From the NCBI GenBank assembly GCA_900635495.1, contig LR134136.1, positions 3,162,001 to 3,226,000 on the forward strand: DNA of 64,000 nucleotides, given 5' to 3'. Position numbers and translations under genes: made by a program. The DNA comes from Atlantibacter hermannii (GTDB taxonomy: Bacteria > Pseudomonadota > Gammaproteobacteria > Enterobacterales > Enterobacteriaceae). Shown here one piece after another: positions 1 through 9,215 of this stretch (position 1 is the stretch's first letter; the number at the start of each line of letters is the position of its first letter). The notes below the pieces were generated by a model. The model made no database searches, was not told the DNA's origin, and saw nothing but the letters and a program-made list of their open reading frames with translations.

Positions 1-517
1 CGCTGACACACTCCGGCAAATGCGCCTGGAGCCGTTTGAGGAAAGCGCGGCTGAAGGGGGTGAAGACTTTGTACATTTCGTGATTGCCGGTCGTAACGCT
101 ACCGGGGGCGAGCATCACATAATCATCGAACCCCTGACAGACCACGCCGTCCGCGAGCCGCTTTTCAACGGCCGCATCGCGCTGACGTTCATTGAGTTCA
201 TACTGATAGTTGTAGAACAGCGCGTCGACGCGCTGTTGCCCGCAAAATGCGGCCAGCGCGTCCACCGAGGCGGCGAAATCGTCCACCTGAAGCACCGTCA
301 GTGGAATGCCTTTTTCTGCCAGGGATCGTTGTAAATCATGCAGATGCGCCTGCATCCACGCGGCCTGACGAGGCGCCAGATGATGCTCGCGCCACTGAAG
401 TGGTGTGGCGATAAACAGGCCAATTACCCTGGCCTGCGGATCGCGGCAGGCAGCCGCAAGCGCAAGGTTGTCGTTCACGCGGAGATCCGCGCGAAACCAG
501 ACCAGATGGGTGGTCAT
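1..517 (-). CDS. phrB: Deoxyribodipyrimidine photolyase, N-terminal part (cut by window edge)
   Basis: Light-driven repair of cyclobutane pyrimidine dimers in DNA. Only the first 172 codons lie inside the window, reading leftward from an ATG; the C-terminal FAD-binding domain is outside. The visible part is the alpha/beta antenna-cofactor domain: it begins MTTHLVWFRADLRVNDN and contains GNHEMYKVFTPF near residues 142-155, both typical of class I CPD photolyase. The frame stays open throughout. It starts 12 bp after the stop of ybgA, so the two are probably co-transcribed, as in E. coli. Identification rests on close resemblance to the E. coli N-terminus. Confidence 0.93.
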   Translation of the reverse strand, partial: MTTHLVWFRADLRVNDNLALAAACRDPQARVIGLFIATPLQWREHHLAPRQAAWMQAHLHDLQRSLAEKGIPLTVLQVDDFAASVDALAAFCGQQRVDALFYNYQYELNERQRDAAVEKRLADGVVCQGFDDYVMLAPGSVTTGNHEMYKVFTPFSRAFLKRLQAHLPECVS

Positions 518-529
518 AGAGCTCCTGAA

Positions 530-1486
530 TTAATGACCATAACGCAGGCGCAGGGCCTCCGGAAAAGGATCGAAATAGCGTTGTTGTTCCAGGTAACCGT
601 CCGGGAATTCCGCCAGATAGTGTTTGAGCAGCGTGACCGGCGCGAGCAGCGGCTGCGTGCCCTGACGATAGCGGTCGATGAGCTCAGCCAGCTCCTGGCG
701 CTGACGGCTGTTCAGATGGGGGCGGAAATAGCCCTGGACGTGCATCAGCACATTGGTGTGGTTGCGACGGGTAGCATGGTGAGACATCAGCGCCATTAAA
801 CGCTGGCGATACTCAATGAAATACGCGTCAAGATCGTCCCATTTATCGATAGCGGCGACAAAACGCCCAAGCTCCCGGTATTGCTGCTGAGAATGCGCCA
901 GTAATAACAACTTGTAGCGGCTGTGGAAGCTAATCAACGCGCCGCGAGTCAGTCCCTGGGCCTTCAACTGGTTCAGTTCGTGGAGGGCGTAAATCCGCTC
1001 GACGAAATTTTCACGTATCGCCGGATCGTGCAGCCGACCGTCTTCTTCCACCGGCAACCACGGGAATGTTTTCATCAGGATATCGGTGAAAATGCCGCGT
1101 CCGGCTTTCCGGTTATTTTTACCGTCCGCATCGTACACGCGCACCCGTTCCATGCCACAACTGGGCGATTTAGCACACACGATATAACCGCACAGATGTT
1201 CCATCCGCGCCACGCGCTGATGGGAAAACGTCTCCATATCCGCAGTTAAATCGCCTTCGCGCTTATCACTGAAGCGCAGAGAAATCGCGCCGGCATCATC
1301 TTTGACCAGGCGCAACGCGGGTCGCGGCACGGGCAAACCAATGGCCATTTCCGGACATACGGGTTCATAGCGAACCCAGGGGGATAAATCATCGACGGCA
1401 AATGCCAGGCGTTTATGACCGCCATCGAATCGCACATTGTCCCCGGATAAACAGGCGCTAATACCAACCGGGATTTTCTCGTCCAT
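530..1486 (-). CDS. ybgA: YbgA, DUF523-DUF1722 two-domain protein
   Basis: 318 aa, function unproven. The N-terminal half (about residues 1-160) is a DUF523 domain with conserved cysteines C12, C44, C99, C104 and C110 (motifs ISACLSG, CPEMAIGLP, CAKSPSCGMERV), which could bind a metal or an Fe-S cluster. The C-terminal half (about 170-310) is DUF1722, rich in aromatic and basic residues. The E. coli K-12 protein, as I recall it, is about 169 aa and holds only the DUF1722 part, so this is the long form. ATG at 1486 is preferred over a GTG six bases upstream because AAGGAG lies five bases before it. It is upstream of phrB. Confidence 0.88.
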   Translation of the reverse strand: MDEKIPVGISACLSGDNVRFDGGHKRLAFAVDDLSPWVRYEPVCPEMAIGLPVPRPALRLVKDDAGAISLRFSDKREGDLTADMETFSHQRVARMEHLCGYIVCAKSPSCGMERVRVYDADGKNNRKAGRGIFTDILMKTFPWLPVEEDGRLHDPAIRENFVERIYALHELNQLKAQGLTRGALISFHSRYKLLLLAHSQQQYRELGRFVAAIDKWDDLDAYFIEYRQRLMALMSHHATRRNHTNVLMHVQGYFRPHLNSRQRQELAELIDRYRQGTQPLLAPVTLLKHYLAEFPDGYLEQQRYFDPFPEALRLRYGH

Positions 1487-1556
1487 AGCCACTCCTTACA
1501 GATGCGTAGAACAAGTGTAGCAATTTTGTATCGTGCTTTTCTCCTGGTTCCACGCA

Positions 1557-1590
1557 TAAAAAAACCGCCGGAAGTCCGGCGGTTTTTTTA
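1557..1590 (-). terminator. Rho-independent terminator after ybfA
   Basis: An eight-pair GC-rich stem (1565-1572 with 1575-1582) is flanked by A-runs and T-runs on both sides, so it could work in either direction. It ends ybfA transcription before ybgA. Confidence 0.85.
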
Positions 1591-1603
1591 AAGACAGTGG
1601 CGA

Positions 1604-1810
1604 TTAATAAAAATCGCAGGCGGCGGCTTCGGATTGCGCCATCCAGACTGGTTTTTCACTGGTTTTGGTCCAGACGCGATGCAGGTAGCTGTAAAAACGC
1701 GCGCGATCTTTCCAGAACAGCATCACCGGCAGTGCAACCACACCTGCCACGATGACCAGAGCGCGACGCAGGAAGACCTGATGCGCAGGATATTTTTTGT
1801 ATAACGACAT
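1604..1810 (-). CDS. ybfA: YbfA small inner-membrane protein
   Basis: 68 aa, the same length as E. coli YbfA; function unknown. One hydrophobic segment (about residues 13-33, LRRALVIVAGVVALPVMLFW) is followed by a conserved basic/aromatic stretch, WKDRARFYSYLHRVW, and the C-terminus ACDFY. The ATG at 1810 gives MSLYKKYP and matches the family N-terminus; an upstream in-frame ATG at 1846 would add 12 residues with no family support. It lies back to back with the kdp operon. Confidence 0.85.
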   Translation of the reverse strand: MSLYKKYPAHQVFLRRALVIVAGVVALPVMLFWKDRARFYSYLHRVWTKTSEKPVWMAQSEAAACDFY

Positions 1811-2007
1811 AAGTTTCTCCCCTTTTAGCTGACCGGTAATGTTCACCGGGAATCTTAATCTGTCGAAAATATTACCTTGTTGAATGTAATTTTACTACTC
1901 ATCCGACCACTCAAATGCACTTAAATGCCAATCTTTACATTTCGATCCGTAATTTAGTTACAAAACAGTTAAATTTTTACTAACCATTAGTTAAATAATG
2001 GTCTTTC

Positions 2008-2036
2008 TGATTTTTATACTTTTTTTACACCCGCCG
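2008..2036 (+). promoter_or_regulatory. KdpE operator / kdpFABC promoter region
   Basis: A T-rich tract containing TTTATACTTTTTTTACAC (2013-2030), followed by CCGCC, closely resembles the E. coli KdpE-binding site as I remember it. It lies about 80 bp before kdpF, where the regulator should act. The rest of the ybfA-kdpF gap (1847-2112) is AT-rich with no further recognised signal. Confidence 0.75.
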
Positions 2037-2112
2037 GGTTGGTTTTTTACGACATCTTTGCACGCCAGTTTTTACCCTTACTGCATTCCTGTTTCCCCAA
2101 TGGAGGTGGATC

Positions 2113-2202
2113 GTGAGTGCAGGTGTTATTGCCGGCGTGGTGCTGGTTGTTCTGTTAATCGGCTATTTAATTTATGCCCTGATTAATGCGGAGGCGTTCT
2201 GA
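2113..2202 (+). CDS. kdpF: KdpF, small subunit of the Kdp potassium transporter
   Basis: 29 aa membrane peptide starting at GTG, with GGAGG eight bases upstream. The sequence begins MSAGVIAGVVLVVLLIGYLI and is almost entirely one transmembrane helix. KdpF stabilises the KdpABC complex in the lipid bilayer. Its stop TGA overlaps the kdpA ATG (TGATG), so translation is likely coupled. Length, composition and place match E. coli KdpF. Confidence 0.92.
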   Translation: MSAGVIAGVVLVVLLIGYLIYALINAEAF

Positions 2203-3878
2203 TGGCCTCCAGCGCATTTTTACTGATTGCCGGTTTTCTCCTCACACTGTTCGTGCTGGCGAAACCGTTGTCCACGCTGTTAGCAAAACTCATCGACGGC
2301 GAGCCGTTGCCTGTTGTCGGCCGGTTTGAATCCGCGCTGTGGATGTTGGGTGGCGTACGGAATGAGGAGATGAACTGGCGGCAATATTTACTGGCTATCC
2401 TGCTGTTTAACCTGTTCGGGCTGATCGCGCTGTTCGCGCTGCTGATGACCCAGGGCAACCTGCCGCTCAATCCGCAACATTTTCCGGGTATGCCCTGGGA
2501 TTTGGCGCTGAATACCGCAGTCAGCTTCGTGACCAATACCAACTGGCAGGCTTACGCAGGCGAAAGCTCGCTGAGCTATTTAAGCCAGATGGCCGGACTC
2601 ACGGTGCAGAACTTCCTTTCCGCCGCCAGTGGTATTGCGGTGGTGTTCGCGCTGATCCGCGCATTCTCACGCCATTCGACCACGCTGCTTGGCAACGCCT
2701 GGCAGGATCTGACCCGCATTACCTTGTGGGTGTTGCTGCCGATTTCGTTAGTGCTGGCGCTGTTTTTCATTCAGCAGGGCGTGATCCAGAACGTTGCCGA
2801 TTACCTGCCGATGACCTCGCTGGAAGGTACACAACATCTGTTGCCGATGGGGCCGGTAGCGTCCCAGGAAGCGATTAAGCTGCTGGGCACCAACGGCGGT
2901 GGTTTTTTTAACGCTAACTCGTCACATCCTTTCGAAAACCCCACCGCGCTGACCAATTTTGTGCAGATGCTGGCGATATTCGTGATCCCGGCAGCGTTGT
3001 GCCTGGCGTTCGGCGAAGCCGTTGGCGATCGCCGCCAGGGCCGCGCCATCCTGTGGACCATGACGCTGATCTTTGTGGTGTGCGCAGCTGTGGTGATGTG
3101 GGCAGAAACCCGTGGCAACCCGCATCTGATGGCACTTGGGGCCGACAGCGCCATCAATATGGAAGGCAAAGAGAGTCGCTTCGGCATTCTCGCCAGCAGC
3201 CTGTACGCGGTGGTTACCACGGCGGCGTCCTGCGGGGCGGTCAATGCCATGCATGATTCCCTCACCGCGCTGGGCGGCATGGTGCCGTTATGGTTGATGC
3301 AGATCGGCGAAGTGGTCTTCGGCGGCGTGGGCTCAGGGCTGTACGGGATGTTGCTGTTTGTCCTGTTGGCGGTGTTCATCGCCGGGCTGATGATTGGCCG
3401 CACGCCGGAATATCTGGGTAAAAAAATCGATATCCCGGAAATGAAACTGACCGCGCTGGCGATTCTGGTCACCCCTGCGCTGGTGCTGCTCGGCAGTGCG
3501 CTGGCCATGATGACCGACGCCGGACGCAGCGCCATGTTGAACCCCGGCCCGCACGGCTTTAGCGAAATACTCTACGCCGTGTCATCCGCCGCCAACAACA
3601 ACGGCAGCGCATTCGCCGGGCTCAGCGCCAATACCCCGTTCTGGAACCTGCTGCTGGCCGCCTGCATGTGGCTGGGCCGTTTCCTGGTGATTGGCGCAGT
3701 GATGGCGATTGCCGGTTCGCTGGTAGAGAAGAAATCGCAGCCCGCTACGGTCGGCACCCTGCCTACACACGGCGCGTTGTTTATCGGTTTGTTGACCGGC
3801 ACCGTATTGCTGGTGGGCGCCCTGACCTTTATCCCTGCCCTGGCCCTTGGCCCGGTGGCAGATCACTTTATTCATTGA
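2202..3878 (+). CDS. kdpA: KdpA, potassium-translocating channel-like subunit
   Basis: 558 aa integral membrane protein of the superfamily of K+ transporters; it binds and passes K+ in the KdpFABC high-affinity uptake pump. Four selectivity-loop signatures are visible: TNTNWQAYAGE (111-121), GTNGGGFFNANSSHP (229-243, including the conserved G232), TTAASCGAVNAMHDS, and SAANNNGSAFAG. About ten hydrophobic helices surround them. Length agrees with E. coli KdpA (557). It overlaps kdpF by one base and is followed 18 bp later by kdpB. Confidence 0.97.
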   Translation: MASSAFLLIAGFLLTLFVLAKPLSTLLAKLIDGEPLPVVGRFESALWMLGGVRNEEMNWRQYLLAILLFNLFGLIALFALLMTQGNLPLNPQHFPGMPWDLALNTAVSFVTNTNWQAYAGESSLSYLSQMAGLTVQNFLSAASGIAVVFALIRAFSRHSTTLLGNAWQDLTRITLWVLLPISLVLALFFIQQGVIQNVADYLPMTSLEGTQHLLPMGPVASQEAIKLLGTNGGGFFNANSSHPFENPTALTNFVQMLAIFVIPAALCLAFGEAVGDRRQGRAILWTMTLIFVVCAAVVMWAETRGNPHLMALGADSAINMEGKESRFGILASSLYAVVTTAASCGAVNAMHDSLTALGGMVPLWLMQIGEVVFGGVGSGLYGMLLFVLLAVFIAGLMIGRTPEYLGKKIDIPEMKLTALAILVTPALVLLGSALAMMTDAGRSAMLNPGPHGFSEILYAVSSAANNNGSAFAGLSANTPFWNLLLAACMWLGRFLVIGAVMAIAGSLVEKKSQPATVGTLPTHGALFIGLLTGTVLLVGALTFIPALALGPVADHFIH

Positions 3879-3896
3879 TTGTGCGGAGAGCGATTC

Positions 3897-5945
3897 ATGA
3901 GTCGTAAGACGCTGGCCCTGTTCGATAGCGCGTTGCTTCGTCAGGCCATGATTGACGCCGTTATCAAGCTTAACCCGCGTGCGCAGTGGCGCAATCCGGT
4001 GATGTTTATTGTTTGGCTCGGCAGCCTGTTAACAACCCTACTCGCCGTGGCGATGGCCGCTGGCATCCTTCAGGGCAATGCCGGTTTTACCGGCATCATC
4101 AGCCTGTGGTTGTGGTTTACCGTGCTGTTCGCCAACGTGGCGGAAGCGCTGGCGGAAGGCCGCAGCAAGGCGCAGGCCAATAGCCTGAAAGGCGTGCAAA
4201 AAACTGCGTGGGCCCGCAAACTCCGCGCCCCGCGCCATGACGCGCAGCGGGATAAAGTTCCGGCTTCCGACCTGCGTAAGGGCGATCTGGTGTATGTGGA
4301 AGCGGGCGATATCATCCCCTGCGACGGCGAAGTCATTGAAGGCGGCGCATCGGTGGATGAGAGCGCGATTACGGGTGAATCAGCGCCTGTTATCCGCGAA
4401 TCCGGCGGCGACTTTGCTTCCGTTACCGGCGGTACGCGGATCCTTTTTGACTGGCTGGTGATTGAATGCAGCGTCAATCCTGGAGAGACCTTCCTCGATC
4501 GCATGGTGGCGATGGTGGAAGGCGCGCAGCGGCGCAAAACGCCGAATGAAATCGCGCTGACCATTCTGCTGGTGGCGCTGACGCTGGTGTTTTTACTGGC
4601 TACCGCGACACTGTGGCCCTTCTCGGCCTGGGCTGGCCACGCCGTAAGCGTAACGGTACTGGTGGCGCTGCTGGTGTGCCTGATCCCCACGACTATCGGC
4701 GGCTTGTTATCTGCGATTGGCGTCGCCGGGATGAGCCGGATGCTGGGCGCGAACGTCATCGCCACCAGTGGGCGCGCAGTAGAAGCCGCTGGCGATGTGG
4801 ACGTGCTGCTGCTGGATAAAACCGGCACCATCACCCTCGGTAATCGTCAGGCGTCAGCCTTTCTCCCGGCACCCGGCGTGGAAGAAAGCGAGCTGGCCGA
4901 CGCCGCTCAGCTTGCGTCGCTGGCGGACGAAACGCCGGAAGGCCGCAGCATCATGATCCTCGCCAAGCAGCGTTTCAATCTGCGCGAGCGTGATATGCAA
5001 ACGCTGCAGGCCACGTTTGTGCCGTTTACCGCGCAGACCCGCATGAGTGGTATCAATCTCCAGGACCGCATGATCCGTAAAGGCTCGGTTGATGCGGTGC
5101 GCCGCCACGTGGAAGCGAACGGCGGACACTTTCCCGCCGCGGTTGAAGGGCTGGTGGACAACGTGGCGCGAACCGGCGGAACGCCGCTGGTGGTCGCGGA
5201 AAATTCCCGGGTATTAGGCGTGATCGCGCTGAAAGATATTGTCAAAGGCGGGATAAAAGAGCGCTTCGCCGAGCTGCGCAAAATGGGCATCAAAACCGTA
5301 ATGATCACCGGCGATAACCGCCTGACCGCCGCCGCTATCGCGGCTGAAGCGGGGGTGGATGATTTCCTCGCGGAAGCGACGCCGGAAGCCAAGCTGTCGC
5401 TGATCCGCCAGTACCAGAGCCAGGGGCGGCTGGTCGCCATGACTGGCGATGGGACCAACGATGCACCGGCGCTGGCGCAGGCAGACGTGGCGGTCGCGAT
5501 GAACTCCGGGACGCAGGCGGCGAAAGAAGCGGGCAACATGGTGGATCTCGATTCCAACCCCACCAAGCTGATTGAGGTGGTGCACATTGGTAAACAGATG
5601 CTGATGACCCGTGGCTCCCTTACCACATTCAGCATCGCGAACGATGTCGCCAAATACTTCGCGATCATTCCGGCCGCCTTCGCCGTGACTTATCCGCAGC
5701 TGAATGCGCTCAACGTGATGCACCTGCATTCGCCTTCGTCAGCCATTCTGAGCGCGGTGATATTCAACGCCTTGATCATCATCTTCCTGATCCCGCTGGC
5801 GCTGAAAGGGGTGAGTTATAAACCGCTGAGCGCCGCCGCGATGCTGCGCCGCAATCTGTGGGTTTATGGCTTAGGGGGGCTGGTCGCGCCGTTTATCGGC
5901 ATCAAGATCATCGATCTGCTTTTGACGCTTTCCGGCCTGGTTTAA
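3897..5945 (+). CDS. kdpB: KdpB, catalytic P-type ATPase subunit
   Basis: 682 aa, the same as E. coli KdpB. It hydrolyses ATP to drive K+ uptake. Visible P-type ATPase signatures: TGES with S162 (site of inhibitory phosphorylation in E. coli), the phosphorylation motif DKTGTITLG with D307, MITGDN, and the hinge MTGDGTNDAPAL. The start chosen is the ATG at 3897 (MSRKTLALFD), preceded by GGAGAG; an upstream in-frame start at 3879 has no family support. Confidence 0.97.
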   Translation: MSRKTLALFDSALLRQAMIDAVIKLNPRAQWRNPVMFIVWLGSLLTTLLAVAMAAGILQGNAGFTGIISLWLWFTVLFANVAEALAEGRSKAQANSLKGVQKTAWARKLRAPRHDAQRDKVPASDLRKGDLVYVEAGDIIPCDGEVIEGGASVDESAITGESAPVIRESGGDFASVTGGTRILFDWLVIECSVNPGETFLDRMVAMVEGAQRRKTPNEIALTILLVALTLVFLLATATLWPFSAWAGHAVSVTVLVALLVCLIPTTIGGLLSAIGVAGMSRMLGANVIATSGRAVEAAGDVDVLLLDKTGTITLGNRQASAFLPAPGVEESELADAAQLASLADETPEGRSIMILAKQRFNLRERDMQTLQATFVPFTAQTRMSGINLQDRMIRKGSVDAVRRHVEANGGHFPAAVEGLVDNVARTGGTPLVVAENSRVLGVIALKDIVKGGIKERFAELRKMGIKTVMITGDNRLTAAAIAAEAGVDDFLAEATPEAKLSLIRQYQSQGRLVAMTGDGTNDAPALAQADVAVAMNSGTQAAKEAGNMVDLDSNPTKLIEVVHIGKQMLMTRGSLTTFSIANDVAKYFAIIPAAFAVTYPQLNALNVMHLHSPSSAILSAVIFNALIIIFLIPLALKGVSYKPLSAAAMLRRNLWVYGLGGLVAPFIGIKIIDLLLTLSGLV

Positions 5946-5955
5946 GGAGCTATGT

Positions 5956-6528
5956 ATGTCAATGTTACGTCCGGGTATCGTTTTATTGTTGTTGCTGGCG
6001 CTGGTCACCGGAGGGGTGTATCCGCTGGTGACCACCCTGCTGGGGCAATGGTGGTTTGCGGATAACGCCGCGGGATCGTTGATTTATCAAAAAGATGTGC
6101 TGCGGGGTTCGCGATTAATCGGTCAGAATTTTACCCAACCGGGTTATTTTCAGGGCCGCCCTTCTGCCACGGGGGAAACGCCCTATAATCCTATGGCGTC
6201 CGGGGGCAGCAACCTGGCCGCCAGCAACCCGGAGCTGGATAAACTGATTGCCGAACGGGTGGCGGCATTGCGGGCCGCCAACCCGCAGGCTAACCCCAGG
6301 GTGCCGGTCGATTTGGTGACGGCATCCGCCAGCGGTCTGGACTACGGTATTTCTCCCGATGCGGCGGCCTGGCAAATTCCCCGCGTCGCCGCGGCCCGTA
6401 AAGTGAGCCCGGATACCGTTGCCCGCATGGTGGCGGCTCACACTTCAACGCCGCTATTAGGGTTTATCGGCAAACCGGTGGTCAATGTGCTGGAACTTAA
6501 CCTGGCGCTGGATGCGAATAAGGACTGA
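5956..6528 (+). CDS. kdpC: KdpC, potassium-transporting ATPase accessory subunit
   Basis: 190 aa, family length. One N-terminal transmembrane helix (about residues 6-30) is followed by a periplasmic domain with the conserved stretches SRLIGQNF, FQGRPSA, NPMASGGSNL and DYGISPDAA. KdpC helps assemble the complex and raises its K+ affinity. AAGGAG lies upstream of the ATG. The kdpD start follows two bases after the stop, so the operon continues. Confidence 0.96.
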   Translation: MSMLRPGIVLLLLLALVTGGVYPLVTTLLGQWWFADNAAGSLIYQKDVLRGSRLIGQNFTQPGYFQGRPSATGETPYNPMASGGSNLAASNPELDKLIAERVAALRAANPQANPRVPVDLVTASASGLDYGISPDAAAWQIPRVAAARKVSPDTVARMVAAHTSTPLLGFIGKPVVNVLELNLALDANKD

Positions 6529-6530
6529 AG

Positions 6531-9215
6531 ATGACTGAGGAGCCGTCGCGCCCCGATCCCGACCGCCTGCTGGCCCGCGCTGGCGGGCATCATCGCGGCA
6601 AACTGAAAATCTTCTTCGGCGCGTGCGCCGGGGTGGGGAAAACCTACGCGATGCTGGCCGAGGCCCGGCGGCGACATGCCCAGGGGCTGGATGTGCTGGT
6701 GGGCGTGGTGGAAACACACGGACGGCAGGAAACTGCCGCGCTGGTTGAGGGATTACCGGTTCTGCCGTTAAAACGCATCGGGCACCGTGGCCGGATTGTG
6801 CCGGAATTTGACCTGGATGGCGCGCTGGCGCGTCATCCAGCGTTAATTTTGATGGATGAACTGGCCCACAGTAACGCGCCCGGCTCGCGTCATCCTAAAC
6901 GCTGGCAGGACGTTGAGGAGCTTCTGGCGGCGGGCATTGATGTGTTTACCACAGTCAACGTGCAGCATCTGGAAAGCCTTAATGATGTGGTTGGCGGCGT
7001 CACCGGGATTCAGGTGCGGGAAACCGTGCCCGATCCGATCTTCGACGCCGCCGATGATGTGGTGCTGGTGGATTTACCGGCGGACGATCTGCGCCAGCGT
7101 CTGCACGAAGGCAAAGTGTATATTGCGGGTCAGGCGGAACGCGCCATTGAGCATTTCTTCCGCAAAGGCAATCTGATTGCATTGCGCGAGCTGGCGTTGC
7201 GTCGTACCGCCGATCGGGTGGACGATCAGATGCGCGCCTGGCGCGATAATCCCGGCGAGGAGAAAGTCTGGCATACCCGCGATGCGATTTTATTGTGTAT
7301 AGGACGCGGCAGCGGCAATGAAAAACTGGTTCGCGCCGCCGCCCGGCTCGCCGCAAAGCTCGGCAGTGTGTGGCATGCGGTGTATGTCGAAACGCCGCGT
7401 CTGCATCGGCTGTCAGAAACCGAGCGCCGTATGATTTTGCAGGCGCTCAGCCTGGCCCAGGAGCTGGGCGCGCAAACCGCCACGCTTGCTGAGTCTGCCG
7501 AAGAAAAAGCGGTGGCGCGTTACGCCCGGGAACATAACCTGGGCAAAATCGTTATCGGTAAACGCCCGCGCCGTATTTTCTGGCGTGATACCTTTGCCGA
7601 CCGCTTAAACCGCTACGCCCCTGACCTGGATGTGTTAGTCGTGGCGCTGGAAGATGCCCCTGCCCGACTGGATACCAAACCCGCTGATTTACGCAGCTAT
7701 AACGAGCGCTGGCGCGTACAGCTCAAAGGCTGTGCGGTGGCGCTGGCGCTGTGTGCGCTGATTACTCTGCTGGCAAGCCGGTGGCTGATCGCCTTTGAAG
7801 CGGCGAATCTGGTGATGCTCTATTTACTGGGCGTGGTGATCGTGGCGCTGTTTTACGGGCGCTGGCCTTCGGTGCTGGCAACCTTTATCAACGTACTGAG
7901 TTTCGATCTGTTTTTCGTCAATCCGCGTGGGACGCTGGCAGTATCGGATATGCAGTATTTGCTGACCTTTGCCGTGATGCTCACCGTGGGGCTGGTGATC
8001 GGCAATCTCACTGCTGGCGTGCGCTACCAGGCGCGCGTCGCCCGCTATCGCGAGCAGCGTACCCGCTCACTGTACGAGCTCTCCAAATCGCTGGCGGTAG
8101 GCCGCACCACCCAGGATATCGCCACCACATGCAGCCAGTTCATTGATGCGACCTTTTTCGCCCGTAGCCAGATACTGCTTCCCGACGATCAGGGCATGTT
8201 GAAACCGCAGCCGGATGCCAGCGTCACTCCCTTCTGGGATGAAGCGATTGCCCGCTGGAGTTTTGATAATGGCCAGCCCGCAGGGGCCGGTACCGACACG
8301 CTCCCCGGCGTGCCGTATCAAATCGTGCCGTTACGGGCGTCAGGGAGAACGGTTGGCCTGGTCATTGTTGAACCCGACAATCTGCGTCTGTTAATGATCC
8401 CCGAGCAGCAACGCCTGCTTGAAACCTTTACCCTGCTGGCCGCCAATGCGCTCGAGCGGCTTGCCCTCACCCGCAGCGAAGAGCAGGCGCGCCTCACCAG
8501 TGAACGCGAGCAACTGCGCAACTCCCTGCTGGCGGCGCTCTCTCATGATTTACGTACGCCGCTCACGGTGCTGTTTGGGCAGGCGGAGATCCTGACGCTC
8601 GATCTGGCGAATGAAGGGTCGTCCCATGCCCGGCAGGCCAATGAAATCCGTCAGCATGTCCTCAACACCACGCGGCTGGTTAATAATCTGCTGGATATGG
8701 CGCGCATTCAGTCCGGCGGATTCAATTTGCAACGTGAATGGCTGACTCTGGAAGAAGTCATCGGCAGCGCCCTGAAAATGCTCGAACCCGGTCTTGCGGG
8801 GCAAAAAATTGAACTGGATATTCCCGATCCCTTGCAGTTGATTTATGTTGATGGCCCGTTGCTCGAACGTGTGCTAATTAACTTGCTTGAGAATGCGGTG
8901 AAGTACGCCGGTCATCAGGCGCGAATCGGGATTCGCAGTCAGGTACAAACGGACAGCCTGGATATTGAAGTCTGGGACACCGGGCCCGGTATTCCTGCCG
9001 GCCAGGAACAGGCGATTTTTGATAAATTTTCCCGCGGCAATAAAGAATCGGCAATTCCGGGTGTTGGGCTTGGGCTGGCGATATGTCAGGCGATTGTCGA
9101 GGTGCATGAAGGAAAGATTTATGCCGGTAACCGTCCTGAAGGCGGCGCCAGTTTCCATATTCGGTTGCCGCTCCCCACGCCGCCGGATTTGCCCGATATG
9201 AATGAGGTTCTGTGA
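6531..9215 (+). CDS. kdpD: KdpD, turgor/potassium sensor histidine kinase
   Basis: 894 aa, equal to E. coli KdpD. Order of parts: KdpD N-terminal domain with Walker A GACAGVGKTY (30-39) and the HSNAPGSRHPKRWQDVEELL segment; a universal-stress-protein-like domain (about 250-370); four transmembrane helices (about 400-500); GAF-like linker; dimerisation domain with SHDLRTPL carrying the phospho-accepting His (H673 by length equivalence); and the ATPase with N box and DTGPGIP. It phosphorylates KdpE under low K+ or high osmolarity. Its stop overlaps the kdpE GTG. Confidence 0.97.
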   Translation: MTEEPSRPDPDRLLARAGGHHRGKLKIFFGACAGVGKTYAMLAEARRRHAQGLDVLVGVVETHGRQETAALVEGLPVLPLKRIGHRGRIVPEFDLDGALARHPALILMDELAHSNAPGSRHPKRWQDVEELLAAGIDVFTTVNVQHLESLNDVVGGVTGIQVRETVPDPIFDAADDVVLVDLPADDLRQRLHEGKVYIAGQAERAIEHFFRKGNLIALRELALRRTADRVDDQMRAWRDNPGEEKVWHTRDAILLCIGRGSGNEKLVRAAARLAAKLGSVWHAVYVETPRLHRLSETERRMILQALSLAQELGAQTATLAESAEEKAVARYAREHNLGKIVIGKRPRRIFWRDTFADRLNRYAPDLDVLVVALEDAPARLDTKPADLRSYNERWRVQLKGCAVALALCALITLLASRWLIAFEAANLVMLYLLGVVIVALFYGRWPSVLATFINVLSFDLFFVNPRGTLAVSDMQYLLTFAVMLTVGLVIGNLTAGVRYQARVARYREQRTRSLYELSKSLAVGRTTQDIATTCSQFIDATFFARSQILLPDDQGMLKPQPDASVTPFWDEAIARWSFDNGQPAGAGTDTLPGVPYQIVPLRASGRTVGLVIVEPDNLRLLMIPEQQRLLETFTLLAANALERLALTRSEEQARLTSEREQLRNSLLAALSHDLRTPLTVLFGQAEILTLDLANEGSSHARQANEIRQHVLNTTRLVNNLLDMARIQSGGFNLQREWLTLEEVIGSALKMLEPGLAGQKIELDIPDPLQLIYVDGPLLERVLINLLENAVKYAGHQARIGIRSQVQTDSLDIEVWDTGPGIPAGQEQAIFDKFSRGNKESAIPGVGLGLAICQAIVEVHEGKIYAGNRPEGGASFHIRLPLPTPPDLPDMNEVL

